Source of the DNA: Actinomadura chibensis NBRC 106107
Lineage (GTDB): Bacteria; Actinomycetota; Actinomycetes; Streptosporangiales; Streptosporangiaceae
Direction of reading: 5' to 3'
Assembly: GCF_001552135.1 (NCBI RefSeq)
Contig: NZ_BCQP01000004.1
Coordinates: forward strand, 1 to 64,000
Length of the DNA stretch: 64,000 nucleotides
In this document: positions 8,598 to 17,007 of the stretch, piece by piece
Layout: each line of letters begins with the position of its first letter
How positions within the stretch are numbered: position 1 is the first letter of the stretch
The notes under the pieces: model-generated
What the model was told of the DNA's origin: nothing
The model's input: the letters and a program-made list of their open reading frames with translations, nothing else
Databases searched by the model: none
Made by a program: the position numbers and the translations under genes

Positions 8598-9955
8598 CGC
8601 GGCCGCGGGGGACGTGGGTGGCGGCGCGGCTCGGCGTGCGGCTCGCCGACGGGGCGCGTCCCGTCGGCGTCGGGCTCGCCGACCTGGTCGGGCTGGCGGT
8701 GCGGCGCAACCCGAAGCGGGCGCATCTGCTGGTCTCGGAGGTGCTGGGCAAGCACGTCCCGACCGACCCTCGGCTCGTGTACGGGTCGGGGCTGCTGCTC
8801 GGGGAGCTTGTGCGCGCGCGCCTGTGCGGGGGCGAACCGCCCCGTGCGGAGCGATTTCTGGCTGAGGCACTGGAGGGCGTGCCAGGCGCGGCCGCCGGGC
8901 TGCGTGACCGTTTGAGGGCCCCGCAGAGGCCGGTGGACGCGATCGTCCTCGGCTACGCGGAGACCGCCACGGCCCTGGGCCACTCGGTCGCGGACGCTCT
9001 GGGCGGCGCCTACTACCTGCACTCGACGCGGCGTCCGGTGGCGGGCTTCGCGACCTACGGCGGGTTCGAGGAGGAGCACAGCCACGCCACGAGCCACCTC
9101 CTGCTCCCCGCGGACCCCGCCGCGTTCGATCGGGAGGCGCCGGTCGTGCTGGTGGACGACGAGCTGTCCACCGGCCGCACCGTGCTGAACACCATCGAGG
9201 CGTTGCACGCGGTTCGTCCGAGAAGGCACTACGTCCTCGCGGCCTTGGTCGACCTGCGCGGCCCGTCCGATCGCGTGCGGATGGACGAGCTCGCCGCCCG
9301 GCTCGGTGCGCGCATCGACGTGGTGGCGCTGGCGGGCGGTCATGTGGAGCTTCCCGAGGGCGTCCTCGACGCGGGCAGGGCGCTCGTCGAGGACCTCTCC
9401 GCGCGCCCCACGCCGCTGCCCGCGCGCGAGCTTCCGGTGTCCCGGGCCGAGCTGGGCTGGCCCGCCGGGCTCCCGGACGGCGGACGCCACGGCTTCCTCC
9501 CCGACCACCGCCGCACCCTGGAGAAGGAGCTGCCGCGCATGGCCGACGCGATCGCGACCGGGCTGGGGCCGGACGCGTCGCGCGTGCTCGTGCTCGGCTT
9601 CGAGGAGCTGATGTACACGCCGCTGCGCCTCGCGGAGGCGCTCGCCGACGCCCTGCCCGCCGCGGCCGTCCGGTACTCGACGACCACGCGGTCGCCGGTC
9701 CTCGCCGTCGACGACCCCGGCTACGCGATCAGGACGCGCCTCGCCTTCCCCGCCCACGACGGCCCCGCCGACGGACCGGGGGAGCGCTACGCCTACAACG
9801 TCGCCCCGCCGCGCGGCGAGGACGGCTTCGACCGCGTCGTCCTCGTCGTGGACGACGCGGGCGACACCGCCGCGCTCGGCACCGGACTCCTCGCGCGGCT
9901 GCGGACGCTGGCCCCGGTGCTGGTCGCGACCGTCCCGGCATGGAGGCGCGCGTGA
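8594..9955 (+). CDS. Phosphoribosyltransferase with TRSP domain, ter cassette
   Basis: The 453-residue protein has two parts. Residues about 1-270 are a type I phosphoribosyltransferase whose PRPP loop reads VDDELSTGRT. Residues about 290-453 are the TRSP domain, named for its motif, seen here as TTRSPVLAVDDPGYAIRTR. It presumably attaches a ribose phosphate to a base-like product of the lyase upstream. The GTG at 8594 overlaps the upstream TGA (GTGA), implying translational coupling; longer N-terminal extensions would run into the preceding gene. The stop overlaps the next gene in the same way. Confidence 0.87.
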   Translation: MTRPRGTWVAARLGVRLADGARPVGVGLADLVGLAVRRNPKRAHLLVSEVLGKHVPTDPRLVYGSGLLLGELVRARLCGGEPPRAERFLAEALEGVPGAAAGLRDRLRAPQRPVDAIVLGYAETATALGHSVADALGGAYYLHSTRRPVAGFATYGGFEEEHSHATSHLLLPADPAAFDREAPVVLVDDELSTGRTVLNTIEALHAVRPRRHYVLAALVDLRGPSDRVRMDELAARLGARIDVVALAGGHVELPEGVLDAGRALVEDLSARPTPLPARELPVSRAELGWPAGLPDGGRHGFLPDHRRTLEKELPRMADAIATGLGPDASRVLVLGFEELMYTPLRLAEALADALPAAAVRYSTTTRSPVLAVDDPGYAIRTRLAFPAHDGPADGPGERYAYNVAPPRGEDGFDRVVLVVDDAGDTAALGTGLLARLRTLAPVLVATVPAWRRA

Positions 9956-11064
9956 CGCCGCTGTACGGGCCCGCCTTCGGCAGCTACCCGCCGGACGACG
10001 TCGCGTGGCTGCTCAAGGACCTCTCGCACGCCCGGCTCGAAGCGCCGACCGAGGTGCGGGAGGCGGCGATCCAGGCGGGCCGCGCCCACTACGCCGAGTC
10101 GCTCCCGGTCGAGTACCAGCCGGGCCCGGCGTACCGGCGGCTGTTCCGGGAGGCCCTGGAGGCGTCCGCCGAACGGCTCGCGTACGCGGCGGGCCTGGTC
10201 ACCGAGATGGTCCTCGCCGAGCGCGGGCCGGGGGCCGTGCTCGTGTCGCTGGCGCGGGCCGGGACGCCGGTCGGGATCCTGCTGCGCCGCTGGGCGCGGT
10301 TCGCGCACGGGCTCGACCTCCCGCACTACGCGGTCAGCATCGTGCGCGGGCGCGGCATCGACACCGTGGCGCTGCGGTACCTGGCCGGGCACCACGACCC
10401 GTCCGCCGTGATGTTCGTGGACGGCTGGACGGGCAAGGGCGCGATCACCCGCGAGCTGACCGCCGCGCTGGCCGGGGGCCCGTTCCCGGCCGACCTCGCG
10501 GTGCTCGCCGACCCGGGCCGCTGCGCGGCGCTGTACGGCACGCGCGACGACTTCCTGATCCCGTCCGCCTGCCTCAACTCGACCGTGTCCGGCCTGGTCA
10601 GCCGGACCGTCCTGAACGACGACCTGATCGGCCCCGGCGACTTCCACGGCGCGAAGTTCTACGCCGGCCTCGCCGCCGACGACGTGTCCGCGCTGTTCCT
10701 CGACACGGTCTGCGCCCGCTTCGGCGACGTCGCCGAACGGGTCGCGAAGGACCTGCCCGGCCTGCGCGCCGCCGACCGGACGCCCGACTGGTCGGGGTGG
10801 GCGGCCGTCCGCCGCTGCGCCGAGGCCGAGGGCATCGACGACCTGAACCTCGTCAAGCCCGGGATCGGGGAGACGACGCGGGTGCTGCTGCGCCGCGTCC
10901 CGTGGAAGGTGCTCGTCCGGGACGACGCGGGCCCCGAGGTCACGCACATCAGGCTGCTGGCGGAGGAGCGCGGCGTGCCGGTCGTGGAGGTCGAGCCGGG
11001 ACGGTTCCCCTACGCGTGCATGGGCCTCATCCACCCCCGGTTCGGGAAGGGCGCGGCGCAGTGA
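9952..11064 (+). CDS. StiP-family protein (PRTase_1/cysteine-protease StiP), ter cassette
   Basis: The 370-residue product begins at GTG 9952, overlapping the previous stop by 4 bp with GGAGG at 9942-9946; an ATG at 9940 is in frame but lies before that site. Conserved segments LVSLARAGTPVGILLRR, FVDGWTGKGAI and the Cys-containing PSACLNSTVSGL are diagnostic of the family. Databases call it either a phosphoribosyltransferase relative or a cysteine protease; the GWTGKG loop resembles a PRPP-binding loop, so I favour the former. It is part of the four-gene metabolite block. Confidence 0.85.
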   Translation: MTPLYGPAFGSYPPDDVAWLLKDLSHARLEAPTEVREAAIQAGRAHYAESLPVEYQPGPAYRRLFREALEASAERLAYAAGLVTEMVLAERGPGAVLVSLARAGTPVGILLRRWARFAHGLDLPHYAVSIVRGRGIDTVALRYLAGHHDPSAVMFVDGWTGKGAITRELTAALAGGPFPADLAVLADPGRCAALYGTRDDFLIPSACLNSTVSGLVSRTVLNDDLIGPGDFHGAKFYAGLAADDVSALFLDTVCARFGDVAERVAKDLPGLRAADRTPDWSGWAAVRRCAEAEGIDDLNLVKPGIGETTRVLLRRVPWKVLVRDDAGPEVTHIRLLAEERGVPVVEVEPGRFPYACMGLIHPRFGKGAAQ

Positions 11065-11867
11065 CCGTCCTCGTGTGCTCCGACCTCGACCGCACCCTCA
11101 TCTACTCCACCGCCGCCTTCCACCTCGACGGGCCGGACGAGGCGATGCCGCGCCTGCTGTGCGTCGAGTTCTACCGGGGCGCGCCGCTCTCCTACCTCAC
11201 CGAGACCGCCGCGCGCACGCTGGAGACGCTGGCGGAGGCGGCGACGTTCGTCCCGACCACCACGCGGACGCCGGAGCAGTACCGGCGCGTGCGCCTACTG
11301 GAGAAGCCGCCGCCCTACGCCATCTGCGCCAACGGCGGCCGCCTCCTCGTGGACGGCGAGGACGACCCGGAATGGGCGGCGTCCGTGCGGCGGCGCGTGT
11401 CCGCCGAGTGCGCGCCGCTCGCCGAGGTCGAACGCCGCCTCGCGGACGTGAGCGGCGACTTCGTCCTGAAGCGGCGCAGCGCGTCCGGCCTGTTCGCCTA
11501 CACGGTCGTCGACCGGGCCGCGCTCCCGTCCGGCTGGGCCGACGACCTGGCCGGCTGGTGCGCGGAGCGCGGCTGGCGCACGTCCCTGCAGGGCCGCAAG
11601 GTGTACTGCCTGCCCACCGGGCTGACCAAGGCCGCCGCCGCGGCGGAGGTCGCCCGCCGCGCGGGCGCGTCGCGCACCCTCGCCGCCGGGGACTCGCTCC
11701 TCGACGCCGAACTGCTCGAAGCGGCCGACGCCGCGATCCGTCCGGCGCACGGCGAACTCCATGACAGCGGATGGACGTCGCCGGTCACGTCCGTCACCGC
11801 CGCGCGCGGCATCGCCGCCGGTCAGGAGATCGCCCGCTGGCTGCTGGAACGCGCCGCCGCAGCGTAA
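11061..11867 (+). CDS. HAD-superfamily hydrolase, ter cassette
   Basis: The 268-residue protein opens CSDLDRTLIY, HAD motif I with nucleophile Asp and acid/base Asp; motif II appears as PTTTRTPEQY, and the late motif AAGDSLLDAELL supplies the Mg-binding acids. The cap region lies between about residues 85 and 190. It is presumably the phosphatase that completes the nucleoside-like product. GTG 11061 overlaps the StiP stop (GTGA). It is the last gene of the ter row; 137 bp of noncoding DNA follow. Confidence 0.87.
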   Translation: MTVLVCSDLDRTLIYSTAAFHLDGPDEAMPRLLCVEFYRGAPLSYLTETAARTLETLAEAATFVPTTTRTPEQYRRVRLLEKPPPYAICANGGRLLVDGEDDPEWAASVRRRVSAECAPLAEVERRLADVSGDFVLKRRSASGLFAYTVVDRAALPSGWADDLAGWCAERGWRTSLQGRKVYCLPTGLTKAAAAAEVARRAGASRTLAAGDSLLDAELLEAADAAIRPAHGELHDSGWTSPVTSVTAARGIAAGQEIARWLLERAAAA

Positions 11868-12004
11868 GGCCGGGATGTAAATATTCACGGTCCAGGCGGC
11901 TCCCGCGTTGACAAGCGACGGCCCCCAAAGGGTCGCCGCGGCCGCGTTCTGAGGTCACAATCACGGTGAACCCCGCGCGCTGAGGAGGAGGTCAACCTGA
12001 CCAC

Positions 12005-13324
12005 ATGAGCTCTCGTCTGACCGGCGATGAGACCGCGCTGTGGAAGGCCGCGGCCAGGGTCCTCGACGCGAACTGGACCGGGACGTCCACCGCCGCCTCC
12101 CCGGGCCTCTACCCGCACCAGTGGAGCTGGGACTCGGCGTTCATCAGCATGGGCCTCGCCCGCCACCGCCGCGACCGCGCCGAGGCCGAACTGCTCTCCC
12201 TGTTCCGCGGCCAGTGGGCGGACGGGATGCTCCCACACATCGTGTTCAACACGACCCTCGCCCGGCACGCCTTCTTCCCCGGCCCCGAACTGTGGCGCAG
12301 CGAACGGCAGCCCGCCGCGCCGCGCGGCGTCCACACCTCCGGCCTCACCCAGCCGCCGCTGCACGCCCTCACCGCGCTCCGCCTGCACGAGAGCGCCCCC
12401 GACGCCGACAGCAGCCGGGCCTTCCTCGCCCGCCTCTACCCGATGCTGACCGCCCAGCACCGCTACCTCGCCCGCTGCCGCGACATCGGCGCGAGCGGGC
12501 TCATCGCGATCTGCCACCCGTGGGAGTCGGGGCTCGACAACAGCCCCGCGTGGGACCGCCCGCTCGCCGCGCTGCGGCTCCCGCCCACCGCCTACGCGCC
12601 CGCGCAGCGCCCGCACACCCTCCCGACCGGCGAGGACTACGACCGCTACGTGCGGCTCGTCGCCCTGCTCCGGGACGCCGGGTACCGTCCCGGCTACCTG
12701 CGCGACGCGCACCCGTTCGCCGTCGAGGACCCGCTCGTCAACGCCGTGTACCTGGCGTCCACGCACGCGCTCGCCGAGATCGCCGGGATCGTCGGCGCGG
12801 ACCCCGTCCCGCACCTGGAGTGCGCCCGGCGCGTCCACGGCGCGATCCTCGACCGGCTCTTCGACCCCGACACCGGCTGCTTCCGCCCCCGCGACCTGCG
12901 CGACGACCGGCTGCTGCCCGTCGTCACCGTCGGCGCGTTCGGGCCCCTGCTGGACCCGGAGCTGCCCGCGCCGATCGTCCGGAACCTCGTCGACCTGCTG
13001 CTGTCCGCGCGGTTCGCGGGCGCCGCCGGATACCCCGTGCCGACCTGCGACATCCAGGCGCCCGCGTTCGACCGCGGCGGCTACTGGCGCGGGCCCACCT
13101 GGATCAGCACGAACTGGCTCGTCTGGTACGGCGCCCTCGGCCACGACCTCCCCGTCGTCGCGGACCTGCTGTACGGGGCGACGATGCGGCTCGTCCGGCA
13201 GTCGGGGTTCCGCGAGTTCTTCGACCCCTTCGACGGGACGGGCCGGGGCAGCCACGACTACGCCTGGTCGGCGGCGCTCGTCCTCGACCTGCTCGGCGCC
13301 CGCCGCGCGCCGCAGGCCGCCTGA
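12005..13324 (+). CDS. GH63-like (MGH1/trehalase-fold) glycoside hydrolase, cytoplasmic
   Basis: The 439-residue protein has the (alpha/alpha)6-barrel signature of GH63/MGH1-like enzymes: YPHQWSWDSAFISMG near residue 37, WADGMLPHIVFN near residue 72, GPTWISTNWLVWYG near residue 360 and the closing GSHDYAWSAALVLDLL. Relatives hydrolyse mannosyl- or glucosylglycerate or short alpha-glucosides; the substrate here cannot be told from sequence. No signal peptide is present, so it acts on an intracellular compatible solute or glycan. A GAGGAGGAGG at 11982-11991 precedes the ATG by 13 nt, a longish spacing. Confidence 0.85.
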   Translation: MSSRLTGDETALWKAAARVLDANWTGTSTAASPGLYPHQWSWDSAFISMGLARHRRDRAEAELLSLFRGQWADGMLPHIVFNTTLARHAFFPGPELWRSERQPAAPRGVHTSGLTQPPLHALTALRLHESAPDADSSRAFLARLYPMLTAQHRYLARCRDIGASGLIAICHPWESGLDNSPAWDRPLAALRLPPTAYAPAQRPHTLPTGEDYDRYVRLVALLRDAGYRPGYLRDAHPFAVEDPLVNAVYLASTHALAEIAGIVGADPVPHLECARRVHGAILDRLFDPDTGCFRPRDLRDDRLLPVVTVGAFGPLLDPELPAPIVRNLVDLLLSARFAGAAGYPVPTCDIQAPAFDRGGYWRGPTWISTNWLVWYGALGHDLPVVADLLYGATMRLVRQSGFREFFDPFDGTGRGSHDYAWSAALVLDLLGARRAPQAA

Positions 13325-13342
13325 ATCGCCTACCGTGGGGGC

Positions 13343-13837
13343 ATGCGCCTACTCCGGGGCCCCCTGCCCGCCGAGGTCCGCGACAAGCTCGCGCTGGAGC
13401 GGCGCGAACGCGTCCTCTCCGCCGCGCCCACCCGCGGCGGCTCGCACGTGGCCGCCACCACGACCGCGCTCCACCTGCCGACCGCCGAGGGCGGGTTCAC
13501 GCGCGTCCCGTGGGAGCGCGTCGACCACGCCCAGTGGAAGGACGGGTGGCTCCACGTCCAGGAGACGTCGGGGGGCGCCGAGCACCACGTCCGGCTCACC
13601 GATCCGGGCACGGTGCCCGAGACCGTCCGGGAGCGCGTCACCGCCACCGTCGTCGTCAGCCACCAGGCCGTACTGCCGGGCGGCGGCAAGGTGCGCATCG
13701 CCGGACGGCGCCCCGCCACGGGCGGCGACGTCCGCTGGACGTTCGTGTTCGACGCCGGGCTGGACCCCGACGACCCCGGCCTACGGGCGCAGGCCGAGCA
13801 GATCCTGCACGACCTGCGTCGCCAGACGGGCCTCTAA
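13343..13837 (+). CDS. Conserved hypothetical protein (164 aa)
   Basis: A cytoplasmic-looking 164-residue protein with no membrane segment. The middle (FTRVPWERVDHAQWKDGWLHV) is beta-rich and resembles PH-like/bacterial pleckstrin domain strands, and the end QILHDLRRQTGL is a terminal helix. I do not recognise an enzyme family. It starts 18 bp after the GH63-like gene, so it could be cotranscribed. Its stop overlaps the stop of the convergent YtxH-like gene by 4 bp. Confidence 0.7.
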   Translation: MRLLRGPLPAEVRDKLALERRERVLSAAPTRGGSHVAATTTALHLPTAEGGFTRVPWERVDHAQWKDGWLHVQETSGGAEHHVRLTDPGTVPETVRERVTATVVVSHQAVLPGGGKVRIAGRRPATGGDVRWTFVFDAGLDPDDPGLRAQAEQILHDLRRQTGL

Positions 13838-14109
13838 CCGGGATAGACGCCCGGCTGCTGCTCGCCCGCCGGCTTGCGCCCCGGCACCTGCTCGGGCACC
13901 CGTTCCTTCAGGTGCCCCGCCTTGTCGCGCGCGGCCCCGGCGAACTCCTCGCCCTTGGCCCGCAGCTTCCCGGCCGCCTCCTGGACGTTCGGGTTCTCCG
14001 ACACCTGCTGCGACAGCCGCTTGATCTGCTCGTACCGCTCGCGCCCGGCCTTGGTGCCGAGGACGTACCCGAGCGCGGCGCCTGCCATGAACATTGTGCG
14101 AGCTTTCAT
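13834..14109 (-). CDS. YtxH-like small membrane-anchored protein
   Basis: A 91-residue protein starting MKARTMFMAGAALGYVLGTKAGRERY: a short glycine-rich hydrophobic segment followed by KAGRERYEQI, typical of the YtxH stress-related family. The rest is a charged amphipathic helix (EEFAGAARDKAGHLKE). Upstream in-frame starts exist, but this ATG has AGGGA before it and gives the canonical N-terminus. Probable role is envelope stress or membrane association; unproven. It is divergent from tRNA-Asn. Confidence 0.75.
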   Translation of the reverse strand: MKARTMFMAGAALGYVLGTKAGRERYEQIKRLSQQVSENPNVQEAAGKLRAKGEEFAGAARDKAGHLKERVPEQVPGRKPAGEQQPGVYPG

Positions 14110-14265
14110 GTCCCTGCTCCCGATGACGGCGGAATCGTGCCAACCCCTATACCCGCCAACACGGCACCCACCCGTGACGCGGCGCGAATAACGGATGCGC
14201 GAACAGCTCGGGACATGCGCTAACCTAGACGCGCCGCCGGGCCCCACGGCCCGGCACGCACCCGA

Positions 14266-14338
14266 TCCCGCGTAGCTCAATTGGCAGAGCAGCCGGCTGT
14301 TAACCGGCAGGTTACTGGTTCGAGTCCAGTCGCGGGAG
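14266..14338 (+). tRNA. tRNA-Asn (GTT)
   Basis: A 73-nt cloverleaf: acceptor arm TCCCGCG pairs with CGCGGGA, the D arm is AGCTCAATTGGCAGAGCA, anticodon GTT is at 14299-14301 in loop CTGTTAA, and the T arm contains GGTTCGAGTCC. CCA is not encoded. An accessory-looking gene pair lies just downstream. Confidence 0.96.
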
Positions 14339-14456
14339 CTTCTCTTTCCTGAGACCCCAGGTCAGGCCCCTGTGGCTGTGCCGGGACGGGGCTCTTCGCC
14401 TGCGGGTGCCATGCTCTCGCGGCCAGGCCGAAGACGACGGTCGTGCTCTTGGTTCC

Positions 14457-16811
14457 TTACATGAGGATCTCGTCCGCCTCCGGGTGCGGGGCGGACGTGT
14501 TCAGTTCGGCGTGCTCGACGGTGATGGGGGAATGCGCGTCCAGCAGTTCGGTGAACGGCGTGTCGTCGACGAACTTGAGCCGCAGCGGCTGGTGCGAGCC
14601 GAGCAGTCGGATTCCGCGCGGGATCAGCTGCGGAACCGTGATGTCGGGTAGCCAGGGCGCCTCTGCGGAGGACCCGCTGAGCAGGAGTTCGCGGCGCTCG
14701 CCGTCCTGCAGGACGTACTCGTTCCGGCCGATGAAATCGGTGACCGTCCTGGTGCGCACGTGCACGTTCGGAAGCAGCCCGTTGCGGTGCAGGGCCGAGA
14801 CCACCTGCTGGATCGAGGCGCAGGCTGCGGCGATCTCCGGTTCCCGCGGGAGTTCGGAGCGCGGGTGGCTGAGGCTGTTCCGCACCTTCGCCACCTCGCC
14901 CGCCCGCAGGTCCGCCGCGACGCCGTGCAGGACGCCGATGATCTCCTGGCGGGAGGCCGGCTCGATGTCGAAGACCAGGCTCTGGTGCAGGAACGGGAAG
15001 GAATGCAGCGGCGAGTGACGCGCCAGGTGGGGGAACGACGCGTACGGCCGGTCCATGGCGGTGATCAGGGCCTCGGGCTTCGCGCACATTTCGGCGATCA
15101 TCGCGAACGTCTCGATGAGGGTGCCGAGCGAGTTGGCTCCGTCGGGGGAGTACCGCGGGTTCCCGCGGGCCAGGGCCGCCTGTTCGAGCAGCGGGTTGGC
15201 GAAGGCGCGCGCCCAGGACACCCGGTACGTGAACCGCTGGTCGCGCTTTTTGGGGTAATGGTCGGCGAAGACGAGCCAGCAGATATAGGTGATCGTGTCC
15301 TGGAGGAGTTCTTCCAGGGCGACGAACAGGCTGACCCCGGAGCTGCGAATCCCTTCCGGGTCCTGCTCCGCCTGGGGGGTCCCGTACCGCTCGAAGGCGG
15401 GAAGGCGGCGGAGGACACCCGCCTCGACCACTGGCGGAGGAGGGAGCGGCATACCGAGTTTCCAGAGGATCCGCTGCACCAGTTCCCGCTCGTTGCCCGC
15501 GCCGGACGGCAGTTCGAACCGTCCGGGGCCGACCAGGTGGAAGGCACGACTGGTCTGGGAGCGGCTGACGAGCACGAGCGAACTCACGACCTCTTCGGGC
15601 GTCCGGTCGGCCACGAAATGCTCCAGCCGGTCCTGGAGGTTCTTCCCGGGCTCATTGCGCAGCGCCCACGACAGATCCTCCTCCAGCGGGCCGTCGTAAA
15701 GCGCACGGAGGAAAGTCGTCAGCCGGAGCGACGTCTGATTCGCCCATGGTCTGAAACGCACACCCAGGCGGCTCAGCTCGGCCTGACTGCTGAAGTAGCC
15801 GCCCTCGGCATGCCGATTCCGGATCGGAAAACGGGTCTCGCTGGGGCCGAGGACGATCTCCCCGTCATCGATCAACCGCTCCAGATGGCAGACGATCTCC
15901 TTGTTGGAAGCGATCAGCAGGAGTTGCAGGAGTTCGGCGTCGGACACACCGGCGGCCAGGTCCGACGGCGCCTTGCGGGACGCGCCGCGGTCGAGGAGCG
16001 CGTTTGCCCGTCTCCGAAGGCCGTCCGTGTCCTGCGCGAGCAATGACGCGAGGAGGGCCCTTTGCTCAGAGGCGGTCAGCCCACTCGTCACGAGCCAGGG
16101 CAGACCCCAGTCATTGTCGGGACGGTAGTAGGCGTTGTCCGGTTTCCTGATGTCGCCGAACAGCCGGCCGACCGCGATGGAGTCGGGAACATCCTTGCCG
16201 ATGTCGGCAAAGATCCTTCCGGCGTCCGTGACGCCCGTCCGGAACCGGACGTGGTCGACTCCGGGACACCCCGGATCGATGCAGACCAGCTCGGCGCCGC
16301 ACAGCGCGTTCGGCAGGCACCTGTGCTCGGTTACGGGCACGACGCCGAACGGCCCGACCGTGAGATCGGCGACCTGGAAGACCCCCTGCGGCAGGCGCTC
16401 GACGATCTCCAGACTCTCGCGGTGGGACAGCGACCTCCGGTGGTCCCGGCTGCGGACGCTCAGGTAGGCGGCCTCGACCTCGTTGCTGTAGACCCAGGGA
16501 TAGCGGATCTTCAGGGCGCGGATGTCGGCGCTCAACGCGTCGATGAGAGCGGGGAGATCGGTTGCCTCGTAGTCCACCAGGAAGTTGTCGCCCAAGGCGA
16601 ACTTCGCGAGTATGGCCGCCTTGATGTCCGCCGGGCTCTTGCCCGGATGCTCGGCGGAGAGGGAGGCGAAGAGATCGGCGCCGCTGCCGGAGAGCACGAT
16701 CGCGGTGTCAAAGGCGTCCGAGAAGTGGTAACCGTCCGGCAGGATGCATTCCAGCGCGAACTCGCGAACGGCGAAGAGCCGCCGGAAGTTCTGATGTTCA
16801 CGCAAGTCCAT
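14457..16811 (-). CDS. Large HEPN-domain protein, putative RNase effector
   Basis: The 784-residue protein matches no family I know over its first 500 residues. A cysteine/histidine cluster near residues 170-195 (HRCLPNALC ... CIDPGC) may bind metal. Around residues 540-680 the sequence becomes helical and contains RNSLSH (Arg644-His649; codons at 14865-14882), an exact RNxxxH motif of HEPN ribonucleases. ATG 16811 is preferred over 16838 because GAGGGAG lies 5 nt before it. By eye it uses more A/T-ending codons than its neighbours, suggesting transfer. It follows the STAND gene by 196 bp on the same strand. A defence or toxin role is inference. Confidence 0.6.
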   Translation of the reverse strand: MDLREHQNFRRLFAVREFALECILPDGYHFSDAFDTAIVLSGSGADLFASLSAEHPGKSPADIKAAILAKFALGDNFLVDYEATDLPALIDALSADIRALKIRYPWVYSNEVEAAYLSVRSRDHRRSLSHRESLEIVERLPQGVFQVADLTVGPFGVVPVTEHRCLPNALCGAELVCIDPGCPGVDHVRFRTGVTDAGRIFADIGKDVPDSIAVGRLFGDIRKPDNAYYRPDNDWGLPWLVTSGLTASEQRALLASLLAQDTDGLRRRANALLDRGASRKAPSDLAAGVSDAELLQLLLIASNKEIVCHLERLIDDGEIVLGPSETRFPIRNRHAEGGYFSSQAELSRLGVRFRPWANQTSLRLTTFLRALYDGPLEEDLSWALRNEPGKNLQDRLEHFVADRTPEEVVSSLVLVSRSQTSRAFHLVGPGRFELPSGAGNERELVQRILWKLGMPLPPPPVVEAGVLRRLPAFERYGTPQAEQDPEGIRSSGVSLFVALEELLQDTITYICWLVFADHYPKKRDQRFTYRVSWARAFANPLLEQAALARGNPRYSPDGANSLGTLIETFAMIAEMCAKPEALITAMDRPYASFPHLARHSPLHSFPFLHQSLVFDIEPASRQEIIGVLHGVAADLRAGEVAKVRNSLSHPRSELPREPEIAAACASIQQVVSALHRNGLLPNVHVRTRTVTDFIGRNEYVLQDGERRELLLSGSSAEAPWLPDITVPQLIPRGIRLLGSHQPLRLKFVDDTPFTELLDAHSPITVEHAELNTSAPHPEADEILM

Positions 16812-17007
16812 CCATGCTCCCTCGACGGGTCGGAGCATCCGCTGAAGGATCGCAGGGGATGCCGGACGCTCCGATGGTTCCTCGATTCTGCTCTGTCGAT
16901 CGCGCCTTTTTCCGAGATTGCGGCCGGTTGGCCGGAAAGGGTCCGCCCCGAAGAGGCCGCATGCCGGGCCCGGTCCGATGCGGGGCTTCCCCCGGTCCGT
17001 GGGGCCG

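Noticed and set aside
11908..11936. Promoter for the GH63-like gene starting with TTGACA
   Set aside because: The TTGACA is followed at 17-18 bp by GC-rich DNA with no -10 element.
14339..14456. tRNA attachment-site repeat for an integrative element
   Set aside because: No second copy of the tRNA-Asn 3' end was found near 20 kb and no integrase gene is present.
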